The notes beneath the pieces are model-generated. The model was not told where the DNA came from, did no database searches, and saw only the letters and a program-made list of their open reading frames with translations. DNA of 64,000 nucleotides, from the NCBI RefSeq assembly GCF_003001935.1, contig NZ_PVNG01000023.1, positions 62,001 through 126,000 of the forward strand, read 5' to 3'. Made by a program: the position numbers and the translations under genes. Source of the stretch: Nonomuraea fuscirosea. Lineage in GTDB: Bacteria > Actinomycetota > Actinomycetes > Streptosporangiales > Streptosporangiaceae. Shown in pieces: positions 57,360 through 64,000 of this stretch (within the stretch, counting starts at the first letter, position 1; each line of letters begins with the position of its first letter).

Positions 57360-57388
57360 GCCGAGAACCTTACGACTACGGGGTCAGT

Positions 57389-58456
57389 ATGGAACACATG
57401 AGGAAGCTCTGGACGATCGCGCTGATGGCCGTGCTCACCGGCTGTTCCGGCTCCTACGGCGGCGGCGGGGAGGCGCTCCCCACGGCGGCCGTGTCCGCGG
57501 GCGCCGCGCCCGGCGCTCCCCAGGACGTCGTGACCGGGCTGGCCGTCCCGTGGGGGATCGCGTTCCTGCCCGGCGGCGACGCCCTCGTGACCGAGCGCGA
57601 CTCGGCCCGGCTGCTGCGGGTGAGCCCGGCGGGCGCGGTGAAGGAGCTGGGGGCCGTCGAGGGCGTACGGCCGGACGGCGAGGGCGGCCTGATGGGTGTG
57701 GCCGTCAGAGAGCGGCAAATCTTCCTTTACCACACGGCGGATCAGGACAACCGGATCGTCCGCTACCGCCTCGACGGCGATCGTCTCACCGACCGGCGCG
57801 TCATCGTCGATGGCATCCCGAAGGGCGGCATCCACAACGGCGGCCGGCTCGCGTTCGGCCCCGACGGCTTCCTGTACGCCACCACCGGCGAGACCGGCGA
57901 CCGCGACCTGGCCCAGCGGCGCGACTCGCTCGGCGGCAAGATCCTGCGCATGACCGCGGACGGCGCGCCGGCGCCCGGCAACCCGTTCGGCACGCTGGTC
58001 TACAGCTACGGCCACCGCAACGTCCAGGGCCTGGCCTGGGACGACTCGGGCCGCCTGTACGCCTCGGAGTTCGGGGCGAACACCTACGACGAGGTGAACC
58101 TGATCAAGCCGGGGGCCAACTACGGCTGGCCGGAGGTCGAGGGGCGCGGCGACGACGACCGCTACACGAACCCGGTCCTCACCTGGCCCACCTCCGACGC
58201 CTCGCCGTCGGGCCTGGCGTACGCGAACGGCTCGTTGTGGATGGGCGCGCTGCGGGGCGAGCGGCTGTGGCAGATCCCGGTGAGCGGCGACGGCTCGGCG
58301 GGCACGCCCGCCGCCCACTTCACCGGCCGGTACGGCCGCCTGCGCGCGGTCGTCACGGCCCCCGACGGCAAGCTGTGGATCGGGACCAGCAACAAGGACG
58401 GCCGCGGCTCGGTCAGGGACGGCGACGACCGGATCATGTCCGTCACCCCGTCCTGA
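57389..58456 (+). CDS. PQQ-dependent glucose/sorbosone dehydrogenase-like lipoprotein
   Basis: A 355-residue exported protein. A lipoprotein signal (LWTIALMAVLTGC) puts it on the outer face of the membrane. The soluble-GDH beta-propeller (PF07995) is shown by LAVPWGIAFLPGGDALVTERD, GEGGLMGVAV, GRLAFGPDGFLYATTGETGDRDLAQ, YSYGHRNVQGLAWD and EFGANTYDEVNLIKPGANYGWPEVEG. Related enzymes oxidise sugars with PQQ, but many actinobacterial members are untested. ATG 57389 or 57398 may start it. Confidence 0.92.
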   Translation: MEHMRKLWTIALMAVLTGCSGSYGGGGEALPTAAVSAGAAPGAPQDVVTGLAVPWGIAFLPGGDALVTERDSARLLRVSPAGAVKELGAVEGVRPDGEGGLMGVAVRERQIFLYHTADQDNRIVRYRLDGDRLTDRRVIVDGIPKGGIHNGGRLAFGPDGFLYATTGETGDRDLAQRRDSLGGKILRMTADGAPAPGNPFGTLVYSYGHRNVQGLAWDDSGRLYASEFGANTYDEVNLIKPGANYGWPEVEGRGDDDRYTNPVLTWPTSDASPSGLAYANGSLWMGALRGERLWQIPVSGDGSAGTPAAHFTGRYGRLRAVVTAPDGKLWIGTSNKDGRGSVRDGDDRIMSVTPS

Positions 58457-58527
58457 CCCTCCGGCGGAAGTCCGCCGTCACGCCGGCGGGCCCCGGCGAC
58501 CTGAGCGCCGAGGACCCGTGCGGGTGC

Positions 58528-60519
58528 TCAGCGCGGGACGCCGGTGCAGGCGATCTGCGGCTGCGGGCGGTACTTGGTGGTCAGCTTCTTGTCCTTCTTG
58601 ACCACTTTGCCGTCCTTGTGGAACACGCGGGTCACGTCGATCGTGAACCCCTGCTGTCCCGTGGTGGGCAGGCAGCCGGGCGTGGAGCTGGTCTCGCGCC
58701 GGAACGGCGTGAAGTCCCTGCGCTCCGACTCCACGGCCTCGATCTTGTCGTAGCGCTTGGTGCTCCACAGCGTCACGGTGACGGACGTCTCGGTGGAGGC
58801 GGTCTTGATCAGCACGCCCTGGTCGGAGTCGTTGCGCCACTTCAGGTCCACGTCCGGGTAGAGCAGCGCCACGCTGCGCCCCGCCGGATAGCGCTCGGCG
58901 AAGTAGTCCATCGCCTGGTGCTCCACGTCCTCGAACCCGGCGAAGAACGCCGCGTTGTAGAGGACCGTGGCGAACTGCGACCCGCCGCCGCCGACCACGT
59001 TCACCGTCCGGCCGCCGACGACCTGCCCGGCTTCGACGTATCCGTTCTCGACCGTCCGCTCGCCGAGGAAGTCGTTCAGCGAGAACGTGTCCCCGCGCTT
59101 GACGATGTGCCCGTCGAGCTCCTGCGCCATCCGCTGGATGTTCTTCGTCCGGGGCTGGCAGCAGTCGAACGTCGAGGTGAACTGGCCGACGATCTCCCTG
59201 ATGCCGAGACCCTGGATCTCCGAGGTCTGCACGGCCGGGGCGACGGTGCCGGTCCGGACCGGGATTGTCCGGACGCCACCCTGGTCGAACACCTTCTCGG
59301 CGTCCCTGGCCAGCAGCTTGTCGTTGATCCCGCGCCCGACGCGGGCGGGCACCAGGACCGGCTTGCCGTCCACGATCTGGTACGTGGCGTCGCGCGGCTG
59401 CTGGGCCGCGTCCACGAGGCTGCTCTCCGCGGCGGCCAGCACGGCCTTGGCGTTGAACTCGGGCACGAGCTCGCCGTCGCCGTCGGCCACGTAGGTCAGG
59501 TTGGCGGCGATCGTGGCCGGGGCGATCTGGGTCTGCTTGCCGTCGAGCGTCAAGGTCAGGGGGGCGGCCACCGCCGCCTTCGCCTTCTCCACCGCCGTCT
59601 CGACGGACTCGGGGGTGGAGGCCGGCTTGGCCGGCCTGAGCGTGAGGACCACCGTGCCGCCGCCGTTCAGGAAGGCGTCGCTGATCCGCTTGACGGCGTC
59701 GTCCCGGTCGAGCAGCACGCCGTCCTGGGGCAGGTGTGCCTTGGGCACCAGGCCGGTGAACGTCACCCGGCCCTCGCGCGCGCGTTTGTCGGCGGCCTCC
59801 GCCATGCCGTCGACGGTCCTGGTGAGCTGGGAGGCGTCGACGGAGATCTTCGGCTGGAGCTCGGTCGTGCCGGTGAGGCCGCGCCACACCTCCTGCGGGC
59901 TGGGGAACCCGCTGGGCGCCTGCCCGATGGTGCCGACCACGTCCAGGTCGAGACCGGCCTCGTCGGCCTGGATGGTCTCCCTGGTGTCGCCGATCTCGGC
60001 CACGACGGGCTTGCTGAGCTTGGTGGCCAGCTCGCTGCGGAGCTTGTCGGCCGCCTGCGTCACGGTGAGGCCGCCGATGTCCACCCCGGACACGTGCGTG
60101 CCGCGTAACACCGAGCCGGACATGAGCACGGCGGGCACCACGTAGGCCAGCGCCGCCAGCATCAGCACGACGATGATCACACCGGGCAGGATCCGGCCGC
60201 GCTTCGGCGGCTCTGGCTCGTACGGGGACGGCCGCTCAGGCGAGCCCCCGAACGCCGGGGGCGGCGACTCCTTGCCGGCCATGGGCCAGGGCTGGGCGGG
60301 CGGCGCCACCGGCGGTAGCGCGTTCTTGCCCGAAGGTCCGCCCGGGGCGCTCGGGCCCTGGGCCGGCCGCGAATCCTGTCGGTCCGGCGGGCCGAAGATG
60401 TCCCGGGACACTCCCGGGGGCAGCCCTTCGATCCGCGGCTTCTTGGAGACGCCCGACGTGGGGAGTGGCACCGAGGCGAACGGGTCGGTTGGTGATTCGA
60501 TCGGTCCGGCGTTACGCAC
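58528..60519 (-). CDS. VanW-domain membrane protein with YoaR-like peptidoglycan-binding repeats
   Basis: A 663-residue protein. An N-terminal cytoplasmic Pro-rich stretch of about 110 residues is followed by one membrane helix (PGVIIVVLMLAALAYVVPAVLM). Two copies of a YoaR-like domain (for example DIGGLTVTQAADKLRSEL and LTLDGKQTQIAPATIAANL) come next. A VanW domain (TFSLNDFLGERTVENGYVEAG, GGGGSQFATVLYNAAFFAGF, RYPAGRSVALLYPDVDLKWRNDS) completes it. VanW is found in glycopeptide-resistance clusters and many wall proteins, and its role is unclear. It is probably an extracytoplasmic wall-associated protein. ATG or a nearby GTG at 60519 starts it. Confidence 0.92.
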   Translation of the reverse strand: MRNAGPIESPTDPFASVPLPTSGVSKKPRIEGLPPGVSRDIFGPPDRQDSRPAQGPSAPGGPSGKNALPPVAPPAQPWPMAGKESPPPAFGGSPERPSPYEPEPPKRGRILPGVIIVVLMLAALAYVVPAVLMSGSVLRGTHVSGVDIGGLTVTQAADKLRSELATKLSKPVVAEIGDTRETIQADEAGLDLDVVGTIGQAPSGFPSPQEVWRGLTGTTELQPKISVDASQLTRTVDGMAEAADKRAREGRVTFTGLVPKAHLPQDGVLLDRDDAVKRISDAFLNGGGTVVLTLRPAKPASTPESVETAVEKAKAAVAAPLTLTLDGKQTQIAPATIAANLTYVADGDGELVPEFNAKAVLAAAESSLVDAAQQPRDATYQIVDGKPVLVPARVGRGINDKLLARDAEKVFDQGGVRTIPVRTGTVAPAVQTSEIQGLGIREIVGQFTSTFDCCQPRTKNIQRMAQELDGHIVKRGDTFSLNDFLGERTVENGYVEAGQVVGGRTVNVVGGGGSQFATVLYNAAFFAGFEDVEHQAMDYFAERYPAGRSVALLYPDVDLKWRNDSDQGVLIKTASTETSVTVTLWSTKRYDKIEAVESERRDFTPFRRETSSTPGCLPTTGQQGFTIDVTRVFHKDGKVVKKDKKLTTKYRPQPQIACTGVPR

Positions 60520-60611
60520 GCCTCAATCTCCTCCCGGTCCGCAGCCAAGTCTCAGGCAACAGTAAGGCACGCGGATCCGCATATGTCACGGGAATCGGCT
60601 ACGGAAGTGTG

Positions 60612-61280
60612 TCAACCTAGCCACCGGTAGCGATGTTCCGGTCGTCCGGCCGTGCCGTAACGCGGCCGGAATTCGGCCTGCCCCACCGCACATAGGTGTT
60701 CGAGGTAGCGGCGGGCGCTCACCCGCGACAGGCCGGTGAGCTCGGCCGCCTCCGCTGCCGACAGGTCGCGGCCCGCCTCGCGCAGGGTGTCGGCGACCAG
60801 CGCGCACGTGGCCGCGGACAGTCCTTTGGGCATGACGGCGGGGGTCTTGTGCGTGCCGAAGAGCCGGTCCACGTCGTCCTGGCGCGCCTCGGCGCCGATC
60901 GCGGTCAGGCGGCGGCGGGTGTCGGCGTACTGCTGGAGGCGCTCGGTCAGGGCGGCGGCGGTGAACGGCTTGATGAGGTAGTTGACCGCGCCGCCCCGCA
61001 TGGCCTCCCTGACCGTGGGCATGTCGCGGGCGGCGCTGATCATGAGGACGTCCACGTCGTGCAGGGACTTGAGCACCTCCAGGCCCGACATGTCGGGCAG
61101 GTAGATGTCGAGCAGCACGAGGTCGGGCCGCAGCTCGGCGACCGCGGCGAGGGCGTCGGCACCGGTGTGGGCGGTCGAGACGACGGTGAAGCCCGGCACG
61201 CGGGCCACGTAGCCGCTGTGGATGCGGGCCACCATGAAGTCGTCGTCCACGACGACCACGCGGATCGGCGTGCGCGTCAC
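60612..61280 (-). CDS. CitB/DpiA-family response regulator
   Basis: A 222-residue regulator for C4-dicarboxylate or citrate. Receiver domain: VVVVDDDFMVARIHSGYV, the phospho-acceptor in LVLLDIYLPDMSG and Lys in NYLIKPF. The C-terminal DNA-binding domain (LSAAEAAELTGLSRVSARRYLEHL) is of the CitB type. GTG 61280 overlaps the kinase stop by four bases, so the pair is cotranscribed. A likely target is the divergent TctC gene about 2 kb upstream; this is inferred from the family and the locus. Confidence 0.93.
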   Translation of the reverse strand: MTRTPIRVVVVDDDFMVARIHSGYVARVPGFTVVSTAHTGADALAAVAELRPDLVLLDIYLPDMSGLEVLKSLHDVDVLMISAARDMPTVREAMRGGAVNYLIKPFTAAALTERLQQYADTRRRLTAIGAEARQDDVDRLFGTHKTPAVMPKGLSAATCALVADTLREAGRDLSAAEAAELTGLSRVSARRYLEHLCAVGQAEFRPRYGTAGRPEHRYRWLG

Positions 61281-62890
61281 CGTGCCGCCCCGTCCTTCAT
61301 CCCGTCCACAGCCCCGTTCTTGACCCCGTTCGCGGGCAGCAGGGCGGTGAAGACCGCGCCGCCCGAGTTCCGTACCCGGACCCAGCCGCCTCTGCGCAGG
61401 CACGCCTGCCTGGTCAGCGCCAGCCCGAGCCCGCGCGGCCCCGAGTGGGCGGCCTTCGTGGTGAACCCCTCCCTGAAGACCTCCTCCACCAGGCCGGGCG
61501 CGATGCCGGGGCCTGAGTCGCCGACCCGTACGCGCAGCCCGTCCGCGTCGGCCTGCACCGACACCTCGATCGTGCCCTCGGCGCCGTCGAGCGCGTCGAT
61601 GGCGTTGGCGACCAGGTTGCCGACCACGAGCACCGCGTCCCTCGGATCGCCGATCAGGCCCTCGGGCACCGCGGAGTCGTCCGACAGCACGAGCCTGGCC
61701 CCTCGTTCGGCCGCCTCGGCCGACTTGGCCATGAGCAGCGCGGCGAGGGTGGGGTCCTGGATGCGTTCGCGCAGGTCGGTGGCGTACGTGCTGCCGGTCG
61801 TGCGGGTGATGAAGCCGATCGCCGCCTCGTGCTCGCCCAGTTCGAGCAGGCCCACCACGGTGTGCAACCGGTTGGCGAACTCGTGCGCCTGCGCCCGCAG
61901 CGCGTCCGTCGCGCTGCTGGTGTCGTCGAGCTCGCGGGCCAGGCGGACCAGTTCGGTGCGGTCGCGCAGGGTGACCACCCAGCCGCGGTGGCGGCCGCGT
62001 ACCCAGACGGGGGTGCGGTTGAGCACCAGCACGCGCTCGCCGTGCAGCACGACGCGGTCCTCGCCCGGGTCGGCGCCGCCGAGCACGTCCCGCATGCGCT
62101 CGGAGACCGGCATCCGCGTCAGGTCCTCGCCGACGTCGCCGAGCAGTTCGCGGGCGGCGTCGTTGACCAGCGTGACGCGGCCGTTCAGGTCGAGCGCGAG
62201 CACGCCCTCCTTGACGCCGTGCAGCACGCCCTCCCGCTGCTCCAGCAGGGCGGCGATCTCGCGCGGCTCCAGCCCGAACGTCTGCTTGCGCACCCGTGCG
62301 GTGATCAGCGCGGCCAGCGCGAGCCCGGCCAGCAGCACCGCCAGCGCGGTCCAGATGAGCGGCGGCAGGGCGTGGGTGAGCTGGCTGTCGACCGTGGTCT
62401 CCAGCACGCCCACGGAGACGAGGCCGATGACGGTGCCGTATTCGTCGCGGATGGGCGTCTTGCCCCTAACGGTGGTGCCGATCGTGCCGGTCTCCGTGCC
62501 CACCCAGCTCCGGCCCGAGCGCAGGACCGGGGTGCCGTCGGTGGACAGCGTCTTGCCGATCAGCGCGGTGTTGGGGTGGGCGTAGCGCTTCTGGTCGGTG
62601 TTGGCGATCACCACGTAGTCGGCGCCGGTCTCCTGCTGGACGCTCATGGCCAGCGGTTGCAGCACGCTCTCCGGGCTCGCCAGCTTGAACGCCTCGCGCA
62701 CCTGCGGCAGCGCGGCCACCGACTGCGCGATCGCCAGCGCCCGCTGCTGGTAGAGCGAGTCGAGCTGATCTCTCGTGTGCTCGGCCCACACTGCCGCCGT
62801 GCCCCCGGCGGCGAGCAGCACGATCACCATCTGGAGCACGAAGAGCTGCGTCCCGAGGGACGCGTCACGCACTCGTCTCACCCTGCTCAT
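61277..62890 (-). CDS. CitA/DcuS-family sensor histidine kinase
   Basis: A 537-residue membrane kinase. Two helices (about residues 17-37 and 177-197) flank an extracytoplasmic sensor of the sCache/CitA type (LYQQRALAIAQSVAALPQV, YVVIANTDQKRYAHPNTALIGK, RDEYGTVIGLVSVGVL). A cytoplasmic PAS domain (VLHGVKEGVLALDLNGRV) follows, then a SPOB-type phospho-acceptor helix (RAQAHEFANRLHTVVGLLELG) and HATPase boxes (VGNLVANAIDAL, VGDSGPGIAPG). It should sense citrate or a related acid outside the cell and signal to the adjacent regulator. It is divergent from the TctC-like gene with 172 bases between. Confidence 0.94.
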   Translation of the reverse strand: MSRVRRVRDASLGTQLFVLQMVIVLLAAGGTAAVWAEHTRDQLDSLYQQRALAIAQSVAALPQVREAFKLASPESVLQPLAMSVQQETGADYVVIANTDQKRYAHPNTALIGKTLSTDGTPVLRSGRSWVGTETGTIGTTVRGKTPIRDEYGTVIGLVSVGVLETTVDSQLTHALPPLIWTALAVLLAGLALAALITARVRKQTFGLEPREIAALLEQREGVLHGVKEGVLALDLNGRVTLVNDAARELLGDVGEDLTRMPVSERMRDVLGGADPGEDRVVLHGERVLVLNRTPVWVRGRHRGWVVTLRDRTELVRLARELDDTSSATDALRAQAHEFANRLHTVVGLLELGEHEAAIGFITRTTGSTYATDLRERIQDPTLAALLMAKSAEAAERGARLVLSDDSAVPEGLIGDPRDAVLVVGNLVANAIDALDGAEGTIEVSVQADADGLRVRVGDSGPGIAPGLVEEVFREGFTTKAAHSGPRGLGLALTRQACLRRGGWVRVRNSGGAVFTALLPANGVKNGAVDGMKDGAAR

Positions 62891-63062
62891 GGAAACAAAC
62901 GGAGGTCACGTCCCGGTCGCGACCGACAACCCCTTCGAGCACCGCCGGCAGGTCGCGACCAATACGACCACTACGACGGCAACCGCGCAAAGACTCGACG
63001 CCTCGCGCGCCGGAAATCACCATGCCAGTCCAACCTATGTGAGCACACCCCCTGGAGTGATC

Positions 63063-64000
63063 ATGCGCTTGCGCGTATTCGCCGCACTCGCGGCACTCTC
63101 CCTCGGCGCGATGACCGGCTGCGGCGCCTCGGGAGGCACCTCGGCAGGCGCCTCCGCCTTGCGGATCATGGCTCCGGCCGCCCCGGGCGGCGGCTGGGAC
63201 CAGACCTCCCGTACGGCGGAGCAGGCGTTCAAGAGCGCCGACCCGCAGCGCAAGGTCGAGGTGTTCAACGTGCCCGGCGCCGGCGGCACCATCGGCCTGG
63301 CGCAGCTGGCCGGGGAGAAGGGCAACGGCAACCTGCTGATGACCATGGGCCTGGTCATGGTGGGCGCCATCGAGCAGAACAAGTCCAAGGTCACGCTGGC
63401 CGAGACCACGCCCATCGCCAAGCTGACCGAGGAGTACGAGCTGGTCGTGGTGCCGGCCGCGTCCCCGTTCAAGTCGCTGGCCGATCTGGTGGCGGCCTGG
63501 AAGGCCGACCCGGCGAAGGTGTCCATCTCGGGCGGCTCGGCCGGCGGCACCGACCACATCGTGGCCGGCCTGATGGCCAAGGCCGCGGGCGTGGACCCCA
63601 AGCAGGTCAACTACATCGCCCACTCCGGCGGCGGCGAGGCGCTGAACGAGCTGCTCGGCAACAAGGTCAGCGCGGGCATCTCGGGCGTGGCCGAGTTCGC
63701 CGAGCACGTGAAGTCCGGCAAGCTGCGCGCCCTGGGCGTCACCTCGGGCGAGCGGGTGCCCGGCCTGGACTCGCCCACGCTGAAGGAGGGCGGCCTGGAC
63801 GTGGAGCTGGCCAACTGGCGCGGCTTCGTCGCCCCCGCCGGGCTGTCCGAGGCCGACAAGAAGGCCCTGACCGACCTGGTCACCAAGATGCACGACGCGC
63901 AGCCGTGGAAGGACGCGGTGGCCAAGAACGGCTGGATCGACTCCTTCCAGACCGGGCAGCAGTTCACCGACTACCTGGCCTCCGAGCAGACCCGGGTGAA
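63063..64000 (+). CDS. TctC-family tricarboxylate-binding lipoprotein (cut by window end)
   Basis: 312 codons are visible out of the usual 325 or so, and no stop is reached. The start (MRLRVFAALAALSLGAMTGC) is a lipoprotein signal with lipobox MTGC, preceded by GGAG. The binding-protein part shows RIMAPAAPGGGWDQTSRTAEQAF, VPGAGGTIGLAQLAGEKG, GGSAGGTDHIVAGLMAKAAG and LANWRGFVAPAGLSEADKKAL, all standard for TctC. It should bind citrate or a similar tricarboxylate for a TctAB transporter that probably follows outside the window. The divergent CitAB-type pair is its likely controller. Confidence 0.93.
   Translation, partial: MRLRVFAALAALSLGAMTGCGASGGTSAGASALRIMAPAAPGGGWDQTSRTAEQAFKSADPQRKVEVFNVPGAGGTIGLAQLAGEKGNGNLLMTMGLVMVGAIEQNKSKVTLAETTPIAKLTEEYELVVVPAASPFKSLADLVAAWKADPAKVSISGGSAGGTDHIVAGLMAKAAGVDPKQVNYIAHSGGGEALNELLGNKVSAGISGVAEFAEHVKSGKLRALGVTSGERVPGLDSPTLKEGGLDVELANWRGFVAPAGLSEADKKALTDLVTKMHDAQPWKDAVAKNGWIDSFQTGQQFTDYLASEQTRV

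Noticed and set aside
57358..60108. A 916-codon plus-strand frame across the sugar dehydrogenase and VanW genes
   Set aside because: It is out of frame with the sugar dehydrogenase and antisense to the VanW gene, and its composition is that of a shadow frame.

Overview
The window is a gene-dense piece of a very GC-rich actinobacterial chromosome. Codon third positions are almost always G or C, GTG and TTG starts are common, and the gene families (Asp23/DUF6286 envelope operon, DUF1707-FHA protein, MhuD-like heme oxygenase, actinobacterial c-di-AMP riboswitch, leucine-rich ilv leader peptide) point to Actinomycetota, most likely a Streptosporangiales relative such as Nonomuraea. That placement is inference from content. 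There is no phage, transposase, integrase, rRNA or CRISPR array. It looks like core chromosome with lineage-specific operons placed between conserved genes.

Layout. 1-3.5 kb: end of a PH-like membrane protein, a NarL-type two-component pair and a secreted alpha/beta hydrolase. 3.5-7.7 kb: tRNA-Gln(CTG) with its terminator, an M3 peptidase, and a divergent PadR/MATE pair. 7.6-9.8 kb: gltX overlapping a fumarylacetoacetate-hydrolase-family gene. 9.9-13.5 kb: a tightly overlapping six-gene Asp23/Gls24 envelope operon followed by a MhuD-like heme monooxygenase carrying a His-Gly tract. 13.6-15.9 kb: HD-domain protein and heparinase-like protein. 15.9-21.7 kb: cimA with a leader-peptide attenuator, a DsbA-like protein, a Uma2 protein, ilvE and leuB. 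21.8-22.5 kb: c-di-AMP riboswitch ahead of an NlpC/P60 hydrolase that appears to start with CTG. 22.6-28.3 kb: ArsR/RibD pair, methyltransferase, a 42-residue small gene, serA and an SseB-like gene. 28.4-34 kb: sugar symporter, then a PadR-controlled MacB-type ABC exporter and a DUF1707-FHA protein. 34.1-37.6 kb: D,D-carboxypeptidase, methyltransferase and CAP-domain protein. 37.8-44.7 kb: NMT1/THI5-type ABC uptake system, amidohydrolase, PucR regulator and adenine deaminase. 44.7-49.9 kb: small secreted protein, methionine aminopeptidase, PadR/siderophore-interacting protein pair, SnoaL, TetR and a quinone-oxidoreductase-like gene. 50-56.4 kb: ilvBNC with its attenuator and a membrane GGDEF-EAL protein. 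56.4-64 kb: 2-hydroxyacid dehydrogenase, PQQ-type sugar dehydrogenase, VanW-domain protein, and a CitAB-type two-component system divergent from a TctC-type binding protein cut by the window end.

How the parts fit. Branched-chain amino-acid synthesis dominates: ilvB, ilvN, ilvC, ilvE, leuB and cimA are all here, and serA and gltX are close by. Two of these units are preceded by short leader peptides rich in Ile, Leu and Val codons and by minus-strand intrinsic terminators, which indicates ribosome-mediated attenuation by branched-chain aminoacyl-tRNA supply. Second messengers appear twice, as a c-di-AMP riboswitch controlling a wall hydrolase and as an intact GGDEF-EAL protein directly upstream of ilvB. 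Cell-wall genes are scattered through the window (NlpC/P60, DacB-type carboxypeptidase, VanW, Asp23 operon). The locus from 37.8 to 44.7 kb looks like an uptake and deamination system for a purine-like or other N-heterocyclic compound.
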